Source: an uncultured Pseudomonadales bacterium
Lineage (GTDB): Bacteria > Pseudomonadota > Gammaproteobacteria > Pseudomonadales > Pseudohongiellaceae
Assembly (NCBI GenBank): GCA_938091935.1
Contig: CALKNV010000001.1
Coordinates: 1 to 64,000 of the forward strand
Reading direction: 5' to 3'
Length of the DNA stretch: 64,000 nt
Shown here: piece by piece, positions 31,235 through 42,398 of the stretch
How positions within the stretch are numbered: the first letter of the stretch is position 1
How the letters are laid out: every line of letters starts with the position of its first letter
Program-made: the position numbers and the translations under genes
The notes under the pieces: generated by a model
The model's input: the letters and a program-made list of their open reading frames with translations, nothing else
The model's database searches: none
What the model was told of the DNA's origin: nothing

Positions 31235-32035
31235 TTAGTCGGCATTTGAGTGAATTCTCTCAAGCGCCTTGATCATGGAGGCGTCATCCGCCCCGTGCGC
31301 ACTAACAACTTGCTTGAATCCTGATTGCTCGGCTTGTTTGGCAACCCTCATTGACGGTACCACGATTGGTATTGTCAGAATACTTTTGCAAGCAGCACCC
31401 AGCAAGCCCGCCAATGTTTGCAGCGACTCACCACTATGGACAGTGATCGCGTCAATTTTGTCCGGTGTTACGAATGCTTCAACGTCTACTGCGTCATGCT
31501 GCACTTGCTCACGTCTATACACTTCGATGTAGTCCACACGTGCACCGCGCTCTCGCAACGTGTCAGCCAGCAGCTCTCGCCCGCCCTGGCCGCGGAAAAT
31601 CGCAATGCGCTTATCGGCAAGCTGTTGTAGTTCCGGAATCGCCAGAACCGCTTCACTGTCACTCCCGGCCTCAGGACAAATTACTTCACAGGCGAGCAAG
31701 TCAGCCACCAGTGTAGCAGTGCTCTTTCCGATTGCGATGATAGATTGCTGCACGGGAAGTTGGGGCCAGAGGTCTGCGATCAGGTCGGCACCAAGACTTG
31801 CAGCATTCAGACTGACGAAAACCAATACATCATAGTTATCCAGGTCCTGCACATGCTGACGCGCAGCCTGCAGATCTGAACCGGTGAGCGGCACAATCCT
31901 GAGCAAAGGCAGGCTCAACCACTCTCCGCCATGACGCTCAATTGCAGTTCGCAAAGAGGACTGCTGGGCTTCTGGTCTGGTAATAAGTGTTACCTGGCCC
32001 TTAAGAATTTCATTGTGAACAGAGAAGTTTGTCAT
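31235..32035 (-). CDS. hemD: Uroporphyrinogen-III synthase
   Basis: VTLITRPEAQQSSLRTAIERHGGEWLSLPLLRI; VFVSLNAASLGADL; start placed at MTNFSVHNEI. Confidence 0.88.
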   Translation of the reverse strand: MTNFSVHNEILKGQVTLITRPEAQQSSLRTAIERHGGEWLSLPLLRIVPLTGSDLQAARQHVQDLDNYDVLVFVSLNAASLGADLIADLWPQLPVQQSIIAIGKSTATLVADLLACEVICPEAGSDSEAVLAIPELQQLADKRIAIFRGQGGRELLADTLRERGARVDYIEVYRREQVQHDAVDVEAFVTPDKIDAITVHSGESLQTLAGLLGAACKSILTIPIVVPSMRVAKQAEQSGFKQVVSAHGADDASMIKALERIHSNAD

Positions 32036-32054
32036 TGAGCAAAGACATGAATAA

Positions 32055-32987
32055 TCACGCCAGTTTGATTGCGTCCAGGATAGTCTTGGCACCCTGCTTT
32101 AGTAAGTCTTCTGCTACCTCAATGCCAAGACGCTCGGCATCATGCTGTGAGCCATTGCGTTCACTTCGATAAATTACTGAGCCATCTACTGCACCCACCA
32201 GAGCGCGCAGATTAAGACTATCGCCTTCCAGTTCCGCAAAGCTGGCGATTGGCACCTGGCAACCACCTTCAAGCCGTGCATTGACCGCACGCTCTGCGGT
32301 TACCCTGGCCGCAGTCTGAGGGTGATGTAAGCAGTCCAGCAGTTTTAGCGTTTCCAGATCATCGTTACGACACTCAATGCCCACCGCTCCCTGGCCACCC
32401 GCCGGCAAACTAAGTTCGTAAGAAAGCCGTTCTCGAATACGTTCCGCCAAGTCAAGCCTGATTAGTCCTGCCGCTGCCAGGATAATGCCGTCGTACCCCC
32501 CGCTGTCCAACTTGCCCAGGCGAGTCCCGACATTGCCACGCAGATCCAGTATTTCAAGATCGGGTCGCAGCTCCTTTAGCTGGCATTGGCGTCGAAAGCT
32601 GGAAGTGCCAACCTTAGCCCCTTCCGGCAGCTCCTTCAGTGAGCGATAGTCATTCGATACGAAGGCATCGGCGGGGTCTTCGCGCTCACAGATAACTGCA
32701 AGTCCTAGACCTTCTGGAAACTCCATTGGCACATCTTTCATGGAATGCACGGCAATGTCCGCCCGGCCATCCAGCATGGCTTTCTCAAGTTCCTTGACGA
32801 ACAGACCTTTACCCCCGACTTTAGCTAGCGGTGAGTCTAGAATCTGGTCACCCCGAGTAGTCATCGGCACCAGTTCCACGGACAGCGCTGGATGATGCTG
32901 GTTCAGCGCATCCTTCACAAAATTCGCCTGCCACAGCGCCAGCGGGCTTTCCCTAGTGGCGATACGCAGAGATGGCTGCTTGTTCAT
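32055..32987 (-). CDS. hemC: Hydroxymethylbilane synthase
   Basis: 310 aa; [54 protein letters not shown]. Confidence 0.97.
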   Translation of the reverse strand: MNKQPSLRIATRESPLALWQANFVKDALNQHHPALSVELVPMTTRGDQILDSPLAKVGGKGLFVKELEKAMLDGRADIAVHSMKDVPMEFPEGLGLAVICEREDPADAFVSNDYRSLKELPEGAKVGTSSFRRQCQLKELRPDLEILDLRGNVGTRLGKLDSGGYDGIILAAAGLIRLDLAERIRERLSYELSLPAGGQGAVGIECRNDDLETLKLLDCLHHPQTAARVTAERAVNARLEGGCQVPIASFAELEGDSLNLRALVGAVDGSVIYRSERNGSQHDAERLGIEVAEDLLKQGAKTILDAIKLA

Positions 32988-33145
32988 AGAAAATTCCGCT
33001 CAGTGTGAGAACACGAATTCTAATGGAATTAGGGTGATTTGTCTGAGGGAATTACCCTGAGTTAAATAGAAGGCAAAAGACGCTTATTCCACGTTCTTCA
33101 TCCTGCTATTATCAGGGCCCTCAATTTCAAACCACAAGCAAGAAC

Positions 33146-34546
33146 ATGAGCCAGGACGAAAACGACAACAGCAAACTCTGGGGCGGCAGGTTTAGCGAAT
33201 CCACGGATGCATTCGTGGAGCGATTCACTGCTTCGGTTAATTTCGACAAACGTCTGTATCGCTATGACATTGAGGGCTCCATCGCTCATGCACGGATGCT
33301 GGCGAAAGTTGGCGTGCTCTCGGATGCTGAATACGCGCAGATCAGCTCGGGCCTTGAGGCAATCCAGTCGGACATCGAGAGCGACAAGTTCAAGTGGGAT
33401 GTTGGTCTTGAAGACGTGCACATGAACATCGAAGCGGCGCTGACTCAGCGTATCGGAGATGTTGGCAAGAAACTGCACACTGGCCGCTCTCGCAATGATC
33501 AAGTAGCCACCGATATTCGGTTATATGTACGCGCAGAAATAGACAAAGTTACTGCGCAGATTGATGAGCTTCAAGCAGCGCTGCTTGATGTCGCCGAACG
33601 CGAGGCCGAAACTATTTTGCCCGGCTTTACTCATTTACAGACAGCACAGCCAGTCAGTTTTGGTCACCATATGCTGGCATGGTTTGAAATGCTGGACCGT
33701 GACTACCAGCGCCTGCTAGATTGCCGTAAAAGAGTAAACCTGTCACCTTTAGGCGCCGCCGCTCTTGCCGGAACAACTTTCCCCATCGACAGAAATTATA
33801 CTGCCGAGCTACTAGGCTTTGACGCGCCGACCGCCAACTCACTGGATTCAGTTAGCGACCGCGACTTTGCCATCGAATTGGCGGCCGCAGCCAGCTTGAT
33901 CATGACCCATCTTTCCCGGTTCTCAGAAGAGCTGGTTCTGTGGACCTCGGCGCAATTCGATTTCATAGAATTACCCGACCGCTTCTGCACCGGCTCGTCC
34001 ATCATGCCGCAGAAGAAGAACCCGGATGTACCTGAGTTGATTCGCGGTAAATCCGGTCGCGTCACGGGGCACCTGGTTTCTCTACTTACCCTGATGAAGT
34101 CGCAACCACTGGCCTACAACAAGGACAATCAGGAAGACAAGGAGCCGCTATTTGATTTGCTGGATACGCTCAAGGATTGTCTATACGCCTATAGCAATAT
34201 GATGCCGGCACTGGTTTGTAAGCGAGAAAACATGCGAAGCGCGACTTTAAAGGGTTTTGCCACCGCTACTGATCTCGCCGACTACCTGGTTAAGAAAGGT
34301 GTGGCGTTCCGTGATGCCCATGAAGTCGTTGGCAGTGCGGTGGCGGCAGCAATTGCCGCAAACAAAGACCTGGCAGAGCTGTCGTTATCTGAACTGCAGG
34401 ATTTTCACGACGATATCGCAGAAGATGTTTTTGGCGTGCTGACTCTCGAAGGTTCACTCAATGCTCGCGATCACCTCGGCGGAACAGCGCCGAGACAGGT
34501 TCGAACAGCTATAGCCCAGGCACGAGAAAAACTGCAGCGCCGTTAG
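33146..34546 (+). CDS. argH: Argininosuccinate lyase
   Basis: 466 aa; [62 protein letters not shown]. Confidence 0.98.
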   Translation: MSQDENDNSKLWGGRFSESTDAFVERFTASVNFDKRLYRYDIEGSIAHARMLAKVGVLSDAEYAQISSGLEAIQSDIESDKFKWDVGLEDVHMNIEAALTQRIGDVGKKLHTGRSRNDQVATDIRLYVRAEIDKVTAQIDELQAALLDVAEREAETILPGFTHLQTAQPVSFGHHMLAWFEMLDRDYQRLLDCRKRVNLSPLGAAALAGTTFPIDRNYTAELLGFDAPTANSLDSVSDRDFAIELAAAASLIMTHLSRFSEELVLWTSAQFDFIELPDRFCTGSSIMPQKKNPDVPELIRGKSGRVTGHLVSLLTLMKSQPLAYNKDNQEDKEPLFDLLDTLKDCLYAYSNMMPALVCKRENMRSATLKGFATATDLADYLVKKGVAFRDAHEVVGSAVAAAIAANKDLAELSLSELQDFHDDIAEDVFGVLTLEGSLNARDHLGGTAPRQVRTAIAQAREKLQRR

Positions 34547-34565
34547 TGACCCCAGGTTTTCGATT

Positions 34566-35648
34566 CTAGGGTGCGGGTGGCGCCTGCAATTCTATATCGT
34601 ACTCCAGAGTTCGATTGTCGCGCCGGGTCGTTACCGTAACGGTCTCACCCGCCCTGCGGTTTTCAAGAAATGCGGCAAGATCGTTCTCACTGCGAATCTC
34701 TTGTCCCTCAATACCGACAATCACATCGCCAATACGAATACGCCCCTTGTTTGCCCTGCTTAGACCGCGCATACCAAGGCGTTCCGGATCACCACCGGCA
34801 ACCGTATCCAGCACGATTACACCTTCCAGATTCCACAGCTGGCGATAGTAGTCCGGCTGCGGCAGTAAATTAATTCCCAGGATCGGCGTTTGTACGCGTC
34901 CATATTGGATGAGCTCGGGAATGATGCGTTTGACAGTGTTGGCTGGAATAGCAAACCCAATACCGGAGCTGCCGCCGCTTGGACTATATATTGCCGTGTT
35001 TACGCCCACTAACTGGCCCAGGCTATTAATTAGAGGCCCGCCTGAGTTGCCCGGATTTATCGCAGCGTCAGTCTGTATGACATCGCGAATCTTGCGACGC
35101 GTCACCGAATCGATCTCACGACCCAGGGCACTCACTACCCCGACCGTCATAGTGGTATCAAGGCCGAAAGGGTTACCGATGGCCACCACCTTGCGACCCA
35201 CTTCCAGCAGGGAAGAGTCACCGGGCACAATAGGGACGAGATCAACATCCTCCACGTCAATCTTCAAGACCGCCAGATCGTGGTTAGGGGCGACCCCAAC
35301 TGGAATAGCATCGTAGGTCATGCCATCTTGCAGAGTAACCAGCACTCGATCGGCCTGCTGCACGACGTGGAAATTCGTGACGATGTGGCCCTCTTCATCC
35401 CAGACAAAACCAGTGCCACTGCCCTGGGGCACATCCTGGGGATTCAAAGAATAGAATGAGCGGACACGGCGTGCATTGGTGATATTTACCACAGACGGAC
35501 TGGTGCGCTTGAACACCTCGATATTATTGGCCTCATCATCGGTACTGAACTGCGCATAATCCTGTGCTTGTGTATTCCCTGTGACAGGTGCTGCGAACGG
35601 CAGCAGCAAAGCAGCCAGTAACACTGATGCGGATTGCAGGGTTTTCAC
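34566..35648 (-). CDS. DegS/AlgW-like periplasmic trypsin-PDZ protease
   Basis: 360 aa; signal peptide, QTDAAINPGNSGGPLINSLGQLVGVNTAIYSPSGGSSGIGFAIP, C-terminal PDZ. Confidence 0.92.
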   Translation of the reverse strand: MKTLQSASVLLAALLLPFAAPVTGNTQAQDYAQFSTDDEANNIEVFKRTSPSVVNITNARRVRSFYSLNPQDVPQGSGTGFVWDEEGHIVTNFHVVQQADRVLVTLQDGMTYDAIPVGVAPNHDLAVLKIDVEDVDLVPIVPGDSSLLEVGRKVVAIGNPFGLDTTMTVGVVSALGREIDSVTRRKIRDVIQTDAAINPGNSGGPLINSLGQLVGVNTAIYSPSGGSSGIGFAIPANTVKRIIPELIQYGRVQTPILGINLLPQPDYYRQLWNLEGVIVLDTVAGGDPERLGMRGLSRANKGRIRIGDVIVGIEGQEIRSENDLAAFLENRRAGETVTVTTRRDNRTLEYDIELQAPPAP

Positions 35649-35806
35649 GAGTTGATTCCTCTAAAAAACTGGATGAATGATTACTAAATAAGTCTTTCTA
35701 CGGCAGATTCAAGGCATTTTTCAAATAGTGACTACCAGCTCCCAGCACTGTCCCCATGCGGTGTCGTCCGTATCTTCGCTCATCTTACCCAACTCTCAGG
35801 TTTGCA

Positions 35807-36552
35807 GTGGCCCAATCCTACGACCAGATCGGAGCTTGCTATGCCAGCACGTGAATTGCCGACCAGCGAATCGTGACGCGCCTGGTGGAGTTGCTCGAAT
35901 TACCAACCGGGAGCCGCCTTGTCGGCTGGTAGAGGCGGGGTTCAATGTGTGGGCAGTCGAACCCTCAGCGGTGATGCGCGATCAGGGCAAGGAGAGCTTT
36001 AGCTTGAGCTGGCATGAGGGGCGAGCTGAAGATCTGCCGCTGCTATCCGGCGATTTCGATGCAGCCGTGATGACCCTGTGTATACAACACACCTCGGACT
36101 GGTGCCGGGCACTACAAGAAGCCATGCGCGTCACCGATCAGGGTCCACTGGTGATCTTCATGTTTGATATCAAGTTCAAGCACGACTTCTGGCTGTTTGA
36201 ATATTTCCCGGAATTGGTGGTCATTGATGCCACCCTCAAGCCTGATCTCCACGACCTCAAGACCTTTGTTGGATGCGAACTGGAGTGCAGTTTCTACCTC
36301 GATAGCTTTCTGCTTTCGCAAGATCTCAGTGATCATTTTCTTTGCGCCGACTGGGCCAGACCACAGAATTACCTGAGAGCAGACATTCAGGCGGGCATTT
36401 CCCCTTTTCACAAGCTGGCTGAACACGCGCGCTCGGAGGGCCTCGAAAGGCTGGCGCGAGACATCAATGATGGCAGGTGATCCAGCATGTATGGCAAGCT
36501 TCTTAAACAGGAAAGCATAGACTACGGCTATCGCTTCGTACGGATAGGATAG
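35807..36552 (+). pseudogene. Class I SAM-dependent methyltransferase, multiply disrupted
   Basis: Frame A: VAQSYDQIGACYAST*IADQRIVTRLVELLELPTGSRLV (TGA at 35852-35854). Frame B: LVEAGFNVWAVEPSAVMRDQ...DINDGR*SSMYGKLLKQESIDYGYRFVRIG* (TGA at 36478-36480). Glycine-rich SAM-binding motif I missing at the frame junction near 35925. Confidence 0.85.
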
Positions 36553-36617
36553 CGCTGCAGATTGATTTCACACAGCCATATTCGTACTATTGCTGGGCTG
36601 ACAAGGGAAAACAATAA

Positions 36618-37316
36618 ATGAAGCAAATACTTATCATCGACGACGACGAAAAACTGGGCAAGCTCCTGGTTCAGTATCTCGAGCGTTATGATATGAAGGT
36701 GCATGTTGCCCTGACGCCAAGCAAGGGTTTCGAGCTCATTAAAAAGATCAAACCCGATCTGCTCATTCTTGATGTGATGCTGCCGGAGAAAGATGGCTTT
36801 GAGATTTGCCGCGAAATACGCGCCAAGTCATCCATTTATGGCCAGTTACCAATTCTTATGCTGACTGCTCATGCTGAGGTCACCGACCGCATAGTTGGCC
36901 TGGAACTCGGTGCAGATGATTACCTGCCAAAACCTTTCGAACCACGCGAGCTGGTGGCACGCATCCATAATATCCTGCGCCGCAGTAGTGATGACAATTC
37001 TGTTCGCGAGATCAAGCCAATCAACGGCCTCGAAGTTGATGTGTCACGGCGCGAAGTCAAACTCGATGGAGATGTGCTGGACCTGACCACTATGGAGTAT
37101 GAGCTGCTCATTCTTTTTATGCAGTTCCCCAATAAGACCTTCACCCGCGATGAACTCATGAACCGCTTGCGCGGAATTGATGCGGAACTCTTTTCTCGTG
37201 CAGTTGACACTCTGGTAAGTCGCTTACGACATAAGTTAAAAGACACGTCCAAAACGCCACGTTTTATTAAAACGGTGTGGGGACGTGGCTATACTTTTGT
37301 CGGCGAGCAAATATGA
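36618..37316 (+). CDS. OmpR-family response regulator
   Basis: 232 aa; ILIIDDDEKLGKLL, DLLILDVMLPEKDGFE, GLELGADDYLPKPFEPRELVARI; winged-helix C-term. Confidence 0.95.
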   Translation: MKQILIIDDDEKLGKLLVQYLERYDMKVHVALTPSKGFELIKKIKPDLLILDVMLPEKDGFEICREIRAKSSIYGQLPILMLTAHAEVTDRIVGLELGADDYLPKPFEPRELVARIHNILRRSSDDNSVREIKPINGLEVDVSRREVKLDGDVLDLTTMEYELLILFMQFPNKTFTRDELMNRLRGIDAELFSRAVDTLVSRLRHKLKDTSKTPRFIKTVWGRGYTFVGEQI

Positions 37317-38647
37317 CCACGCTAGTTCAGCAGGTAAAAAAATCACTTTTTTTCCGCCTGCTACTGATCTTCGGTTTTACCGTAGTCAGCTTCTTTCTCA
37401 TCATCTCTCTGTCACTGCGCGCTATAAACCAAAGTGAGATAACTATTGAAACCATACCTGACTTTTACATGCGCAATGTAGAGTCAATTATCGAAGACAT
37501 TGGTACGCCGCCCAATCTAAGCAACGCGATGCGATTGGCGGAGGAGTTGGACTGGACGATCAATATTCGTAACCCCATTATGCGCTGGAGCTCCGACCCT
37601 GATTACCGCCTCGATGTGGATAGCTCTACCTTCAGTCGAAACCTGACGACTGATGCGGAAGTCCGCAACATTAATAATGAAGACATTATTCGCGTAAACC
37701 GCGGCGGCTATGACTTCTATCTTTACCAGAGATCGCTTGATGAAAACCGCATTAATTTCTTTGTGGTTTATATGGGTTCGGCCCTGGCGGTGATTGTACT
37801 GTTTCTTAACTATTTTATGGTCAACAAGCTGCTCGCCCCGGTGCGCATGCTACGCCGGGGGGCTGAGAGAATTCAGAAGGGAGACCTTGGCTACCGCGTG
37901 GAAAGCAATCGACAGGATGAACTTGGTGAACTGACGGAAAGCATTAACCTCATGGCAGATTCTCTCCAGTCAATGCTTGAAGCGAAGCGACAGTTACTCA
38001 TGGCAATTAGCCATGAACTACGCACCCCAATCACCAAAGCCAAACTGCGCCTTGAGTTTATGCCGGAAAGTGAAGAGAAAGAGCAGCTGCGGGAAGATAT
38101 CGATGAAATTGATTTGTTAATTTCAGACCTGCTGGAAGCAGAGCGCCTCAACAACGAACATGCCGTGCTGGCTGACGAACCCGTATTTATCTCTGAATTT
38201 ATTCAGGGCGTCTCTGAGCAGTTCCTGGACTATGAGGGCGGCATCAATATCGAGTGCCCGGAAGAAGACCGCGAGTTTTACATGGACAGGCTCCGCATCC
38301 GTCTGTTGATTACTAATCTACTCAATAACGCGATTCGTCACGGCGAGTCCAATCCGATCACCGTGCGACTGGAATACCACGGGGAGCGGGCTGTTCTCGA
38401 GGTGATCGATCAAGGCGAAGGCATTCCGGAGAAACACCTGGGTCAGATTACCGAACCGTTTTATCGAGCAGATAGCTCGAGACAGCGCAACACCGGTGGG
38501 TTCGGCCTCGGACTTTACCTATGCCGACTAATCGCCCAGGCACATGGTGGCGAGTTGATGATTCGCAGCAAGCCGCGAGAAGGCACCCACATCACTGTGA
38601 ACCTGCCTTCTCACCCACCCGACAGCAAGAGCGCTAACGCGGCATAA
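37313..38647 (+). CDS. Sensor histidine kinase
   Basis: ATGA overlap with the response regulator stop; HAMP; MAISHELRTPITKAKLRLEF H-box; TGGFGLGLYLCRLIAQAHGGEL. Confidence 0.95.
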   Translation: MTTLVQQVKKSLFFRLLLIFGFTVVSFFLIISLSLRAINQSEITIETIPDFYMRNVESIIEDIGTPPNLSNAMRLAEELDWTINIRNPIMRWSSDPDYRLDVDSSTFSRNLTTDAEVRNINNEDIIRVNRGGYDFYLYQRSLDENRINFFVVYMGSALAVIVLFLNYFMVNKLLAPVRMLRRGAERIQKGDLGYRVESNRQDELGELTESINLMADSLQSMLEAKRQLLMAISHELRTPITKAKLRLEFMPESEEKEQLREDIDEIDLLISDLLEAERLNNEHAVLADEPVFISEFIQGVSEQFLDYEGGINIECPEEDREFYMDRLRIRLLITNLLNNAIRHGESNPITVRLEYHGERAVLEVIDQGEGIPEKHLGQITEPFYRADSSRQRNTGGFGLGLYLCRLIAQAHGGELMIRSKPREGTHITVNLPSHPPDSKSANAA

Positions 38648-38682
38648 AACCTCGGTAGCGAGAGGCTGATGACTACGGCGAG

Positions 38683-40722
38683 CTAGTGCGCCAGGCGCCG
38701 ACGCCTGATGCGGGAAAAGTGTGCAACCAAAGCGATTATAGTGAGCAGTATCGGCACCAACAGCGCATTGATTGCCTTCAACCATGAACCCAGTGCATCG
38801 ATATCCTCGGTAAGTTGGAACTGGACGTCACGCAGCCTTCGGCGGGTATCCACCATCTCATTGTTGAAGCGATCAATCTCCGCCTGGATCTCTGGGGTCA
38901 GTTGACCCAGTGGGTTACCGCCCTCGTCCTGATTCAGTTGCGCCAATGAGGCTTCAGTTTCCGCCAGTCGATCCAACAATTCAGCCTCTTCAATTCTCAG
39001 TCTGTCATCAGCCTGGCGCTGCATTTCCACTACCCGGGTAAAGGGTCGGGAGTAGGTACCGCGACTGCGGATGCTGACCAGGTCAGCACCTCCACTGAGA
39101 TTATCGAGACTGTTGATTAGAAAGTCTCCATTGTTAGCGAATGGCTGGGGAATACGCTGACCCAGGAACTGGGCAACCTGAACCCAGAGCCGATCAGAAA
39201 GTAAATCAGAATCGGCAAAAACAACGATGCTGGCTGGCGCCTCCGTGCTCGCGAGATGAACTTCTGCTTCGGCAGGGGCCTCCTCGGCAGCGCGATCTTC
39301 GGGCTGCGCGGGATTATCTGCGTCGACGGTGGACTCTGCTGTGGTCTCCTCGGCAGCTTCTGTTTCTCCTGCCGTTTCTTCCTCTATCGGCTCTTCCTCT
39401 ACCGGCTCTTCCTCTATCACCTCAGGCCGACCATCAGGGAATGCCGTGTTAATGGTGCCACTGACTCGCGCCGCAATGACAAAACTCTCATTCTGGGATT
39501 CAAACTCATCGAACAGGATAGAAGGTTCCGTCATGTTTTCGACCAGGGCTGCATCCATCAGCATGGCATTGTTAGAAGACCGAATTAAGGGTTCGAAGCT
39601 CGTGCTGGCCCCTTCTGCTTGCGCGAGCGCGCCGGCAGAAGAAACGTTAATTGATTCCAGGCGGCTGGTAATGATGTCTTCCTGAGACAAGTTGCCGCGC
39701 TGCACGCCTAGCATTCCCAGATGCGGTGATGGCCTTTCGTTCTGGCTCATGCGGACTCGCAATGCCAGGTCACTGTCGGTCAGCACTTTGCTGGCGTCAT
39801 AGCTGACACCCCATGCATCCAATAGCACAGCCATATCCGAACTCATACCGGCAGGAATCAATGCGCCCTGAGGTGAACGCGTCACCATAGAATCGGCGTT
39901 AGGGTCGAGAAACACGAGAGCCTCGCCGCCGCCCATAATATGCTGATCTATTGCGTACAGCATCTGATCGGACAGATCCTGGGGATGGACGATCATCAGG
40001 ATATCGATGTCCTCCTCAATGCTGTTACCGGTAAGGTCAACCCGGCGAACTTCATAGAGCTGTCGAATCAAGTCCATCACGAACCAGGGCGGGGTCGCCT
40101 GACCCACAGCAGGATTGAAGCCACCATCTATTTCGAGCTCGGTCACCAGGCCAATCACCGTGCGATCCGATTCGCTCACGGTAGTGATTAACTTCATGAA
40201 TTCATATTCCAGAAACTGCTCCTGATCGGGCCGAATCAGTGGCATGGCTTCCACTGCCGGTGGCGCGAGCGGATTCAGATCTGCTTCATCAACAGCTTCT
40301 GAGACTACCAGACCAAAGTAGATGGATTGACCACCCTGGCTAACTGGCACTGCCTGAATTCCAAATTGCGTGGCCAGATCCTCGTCTTCCGAAAAAGGCT
40401 CTGGATCAATTACGCTCAGGCTGAGATTGCCATCGCTCGCGATAACGATTTCTTCCAGCAACTCCTGCACACGCGTGCCATAAGCCCGAATCTGCGGCTG
40501 ATCTTCAGTAGCGCTTTCCGAGTAGAAGAACCGCAACTCAATAGGATTTTCCAGCTTAGAAACAATATTCCGGGTACCCTCAGACAGGGTATAGAGTTTA
40601 TCTTCGGTTAAATCGATCCGCAGACTGGGCAGAAAGCTGATTATCACGACGCTGATAACTAGAGCGACCGCGATACCGACCAGGCCTGCAGGAGAAAAAA
40701 GTGCTTTGCTATTCATCTGCAT
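38683..40722 (-). CDS. GldG-like ABC-associated auxiliary protein
   Basis: 679 aa; TM at both ends; LRIDLTEDKLYTLSEGTRNIVSKLENPIELRFFYS; MIVHPQDLSDQMLYAIDQHIMGGGEALVFLDP. Confidence 0.88.
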   Translation of the reverse strand: MQMNSKALFSPAGLVGIAVALVISVVIISFLPSLRIDLTEDKLYTLSEGTRNIVSKLENPIELRFFYSESATEDQPQIRAYGTRVQELLEEIVIASDGNLSLSVIDPEPFSEDEDLATQFGIQAVPVSQGGQSIYFGLVVSEAVDEADLNPLAPPAVEAMPLIRPDQEQFLEYEFMKLITTVSESDRTVIGLVTELEIDGGFNPAVGQATPPWFVMDLIRQLYEVRRVDLTGNSIEEDIDILMIVHPQDLSDQMLYAIDQHIMGGGEALVFLDPNADSMVTRSPQGALIPAGMSSDMAVLLDAWGVSYDASKVLTDSDLALRVRMSQNERPSPHLGMLGVQRGNLSQEDIITSRLESINVSSAGALAQAEGASTSFEPLIRSSNNAMLMDAALVENMTEPSILFDEFESQNESFVIAARVSGTINTAFPDGRPEVIEEEPVEEEPIEEETAGETEAAEETTAESTVDADNPAQPEDRAAEEAPAEAEVHLASTEAPASIVVFADSDLLSDRLWVQVAQFLGQRIPQPFANNGDFLINSLDNLSGGADLVSIRSRGTYSRPFTRVVEMQRQADDRLRIEEAELLDRLAETEASLAQLNQDEGGNPLGQLTPEIQAEIDRFNNEMVDTRRRLRDVQFQLTEDIDALGSWLKAINALLVPILLTIIALVAHFSRIRRRRLAH

Positions 40723-40728
40723 CTCTCC

Positions 40729-41463
40729 CTAGTTCGCTTTCTTCATTTCGATGACGATTGCGCTAGCCAATAGCCAGGCAGCAATAAAGGCGCTGAAAAA
40801 CAGAAAGTCCCTGATATCCAGTACGCCTTTGGCAATCGAATCAAAGTGAGTGAGAAAACCCATAGCCGAGAAGGCGTCCACCAGTATCTGTGGCATCCAG
40901 CCTGGAAAGGCATTGAGCAATATGGGGGAACCCATGATGACAAACAAGAAGCAGATTGCGACGGTGAGAATAAAAGCTATCACCGAGTTCTTGGTACAAG
41001 CCGACATGCATGACCCAATCGCAAGAAAACCTCCGGCCATAAACCAGCTGCCGATATAGGCCGCCAGGATTACACCATTATCCGGGTCGCCAAGATAATT
41101 CACAGTAATCCAAATTGGGAATGTGAGGGCCAGGGCGATACCGGTTAGTACCCAGGCTGCAAGAAACTTACCCAAAACTGCATCGGCAAGCCGCACCGGT
41201 AGGGTCAGGAGTAACTCTATAGTGCCAGTCTTGCGCTCGTCGGCCCACAGCGTCATGGCAATAGCGGGCACCATGAACAGGTAGAGCCAGGGGTGGAATC
41301 CAAAGAATGGCAGCAGATCGGCCTGGCCGCGGAGGAAAAACCCACCCAGATCGAATGTGAAGATACCATTAGTAATAAGAAAGATTACGATGAACACATA
41401 GGCCAGCGGAGTGGCAAAATAGCTCATCAATTCACGCTTGAATACAATGCCAAGATTTCCCAT
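40729..41463 (-). CDS. ABC-2 type permease (GldF-like)
   Basis: 244 aa, six TM; FKRELMSYFATPLAYVFIVIFL; WADERKTGTIELLLTLPV. Confidence 0.92.
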   Translation of the reverse strand: MGNLGIVFKRELMSYFATPLAYVFIVIFLITNGIFTFDLGGFFLRGQADLLPFFGFHPWLYLFMVPAIAMTLWADERKTGTIELLLTLPVRLADAVLGKFLAAWVLTGIALALTFPIWITVNYLGDPDNGVILAAYIGSWFMAGGFLAIGSCMSACTKNSVIAFILTVAICFLFVIMGSPILLNAFPGWMPQILVDAFSAMGFLTHFDSIAKGVLDIRDFLFFSAFIAAWLLASAIVIEMKKAN

Positions 41464-42398
41464 TAGTGCGCTCCCTCTGCCTGTTGGGTCACGTTGCGGA
41501 AAACATCCTCAAGCTGCCCTCTTTCAACATGAAACTCACTCACTGGCCAGTGCTTGTCCTGGGCTATTTCAGATACCTGCGAGAAGATTGAGTGCCCATC
41601 CTTGGCAACAATGGTATAGCTCAATCGCTCGTCTTCAGATACCTCAACAGTCTCAACATTGGCTAGGTCATTGAGATCTGCGGATAAATCGTACTCATCA
41701 GTAAGGGTTACCTTTATCGCCTGGTGATAGCGAGACCTGGATTCTAATCCCGCAGGTGTGCCGTCAGCCACGATACTTCCTTTTGCGATGATAATGGCGC
41801 GAGTGCAAACGGCAGTGACCTCTTCAAGGATATGGGTCGAGATAATAACGATCTTGTCTTTGGCGAGATTTTTAATCAGTTCACGCACGTGGTGCTTCTG
41901 ATTAGGGTCCAGTCCATCGGTAGGTTCATCCAGGATCAGCACCTTTGGGTCATGCATAATGGCCTGCGCCAGTCCTACTCGTCGCTTAAAGCCTTTCGAC
42001 AGCGTTTCAATAGACTGTTCGCGTACTGCCTCGAGCGCCACCTCAGCAATGACGTGCTCGACGCGTTTATCAATCTCGTCGCCTCGAAAGCCTCGGACCT
42101 GAGCTATAAACCGCAAAAACTCGATGGTGGTCATATCTCCATATGAAGGCGCACCTTCAGGGAGATAGCCAATCAGGCTCTTGGCCTTTAGGGATTTCTG
42201 ACTAATATCATTGCCATCAATCGTAACCGATCCCGAAGTAGGAGAGAGAAAGCCAGTAATCACTTTCATCGTGGTCGACTTGCCGGCGCCGTTCGGGCCC
42301 AGAAAGCCCAAGACCTCGCCCTCTTTCACTGTAAAGCTCAGATTGTCGACTGCGACGAACTGATCAAATTTCTTGGTTAAATTATTAATTTCAATCAT
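41463..42398 (-). CDS. ABC transporter ATP-binding protein (GldA-like)
   Basis: 311 aa; GPNGAGKSTTMKVITGFLSPTSG, LSKGFKRRVGLAQA, LILDEPTDGLDP. Confidence 0.95.
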   Translation of the reverse strand: MIEINNLTKKFDQFVAVDNLSFTVKEGEVLGFLGPNGAGKSTTMKVITGFLSPTSGSVTIDGNDISQKSLKAKSLIGYLPEGAPSYGDMTTIEFLRFIAQVRGFRGDEIDKRVEHVIAEVALEAVREQSIETLSKGFKRRVGLAQAIMHDPKVLILDEPTDGLDPNQKHHVRELIKNLAKDKIVIISTHILEEVTAVCTRAIIIAKGSIVADGTPAGLESRSRYHQAIKVTLTDEYDLSADLNDLANVETVEVSEDERLSYTIVAKDGHSIFSQVSEIAQDKHWPVSEFHVERGQLEDVFRNVTQQAEGAH

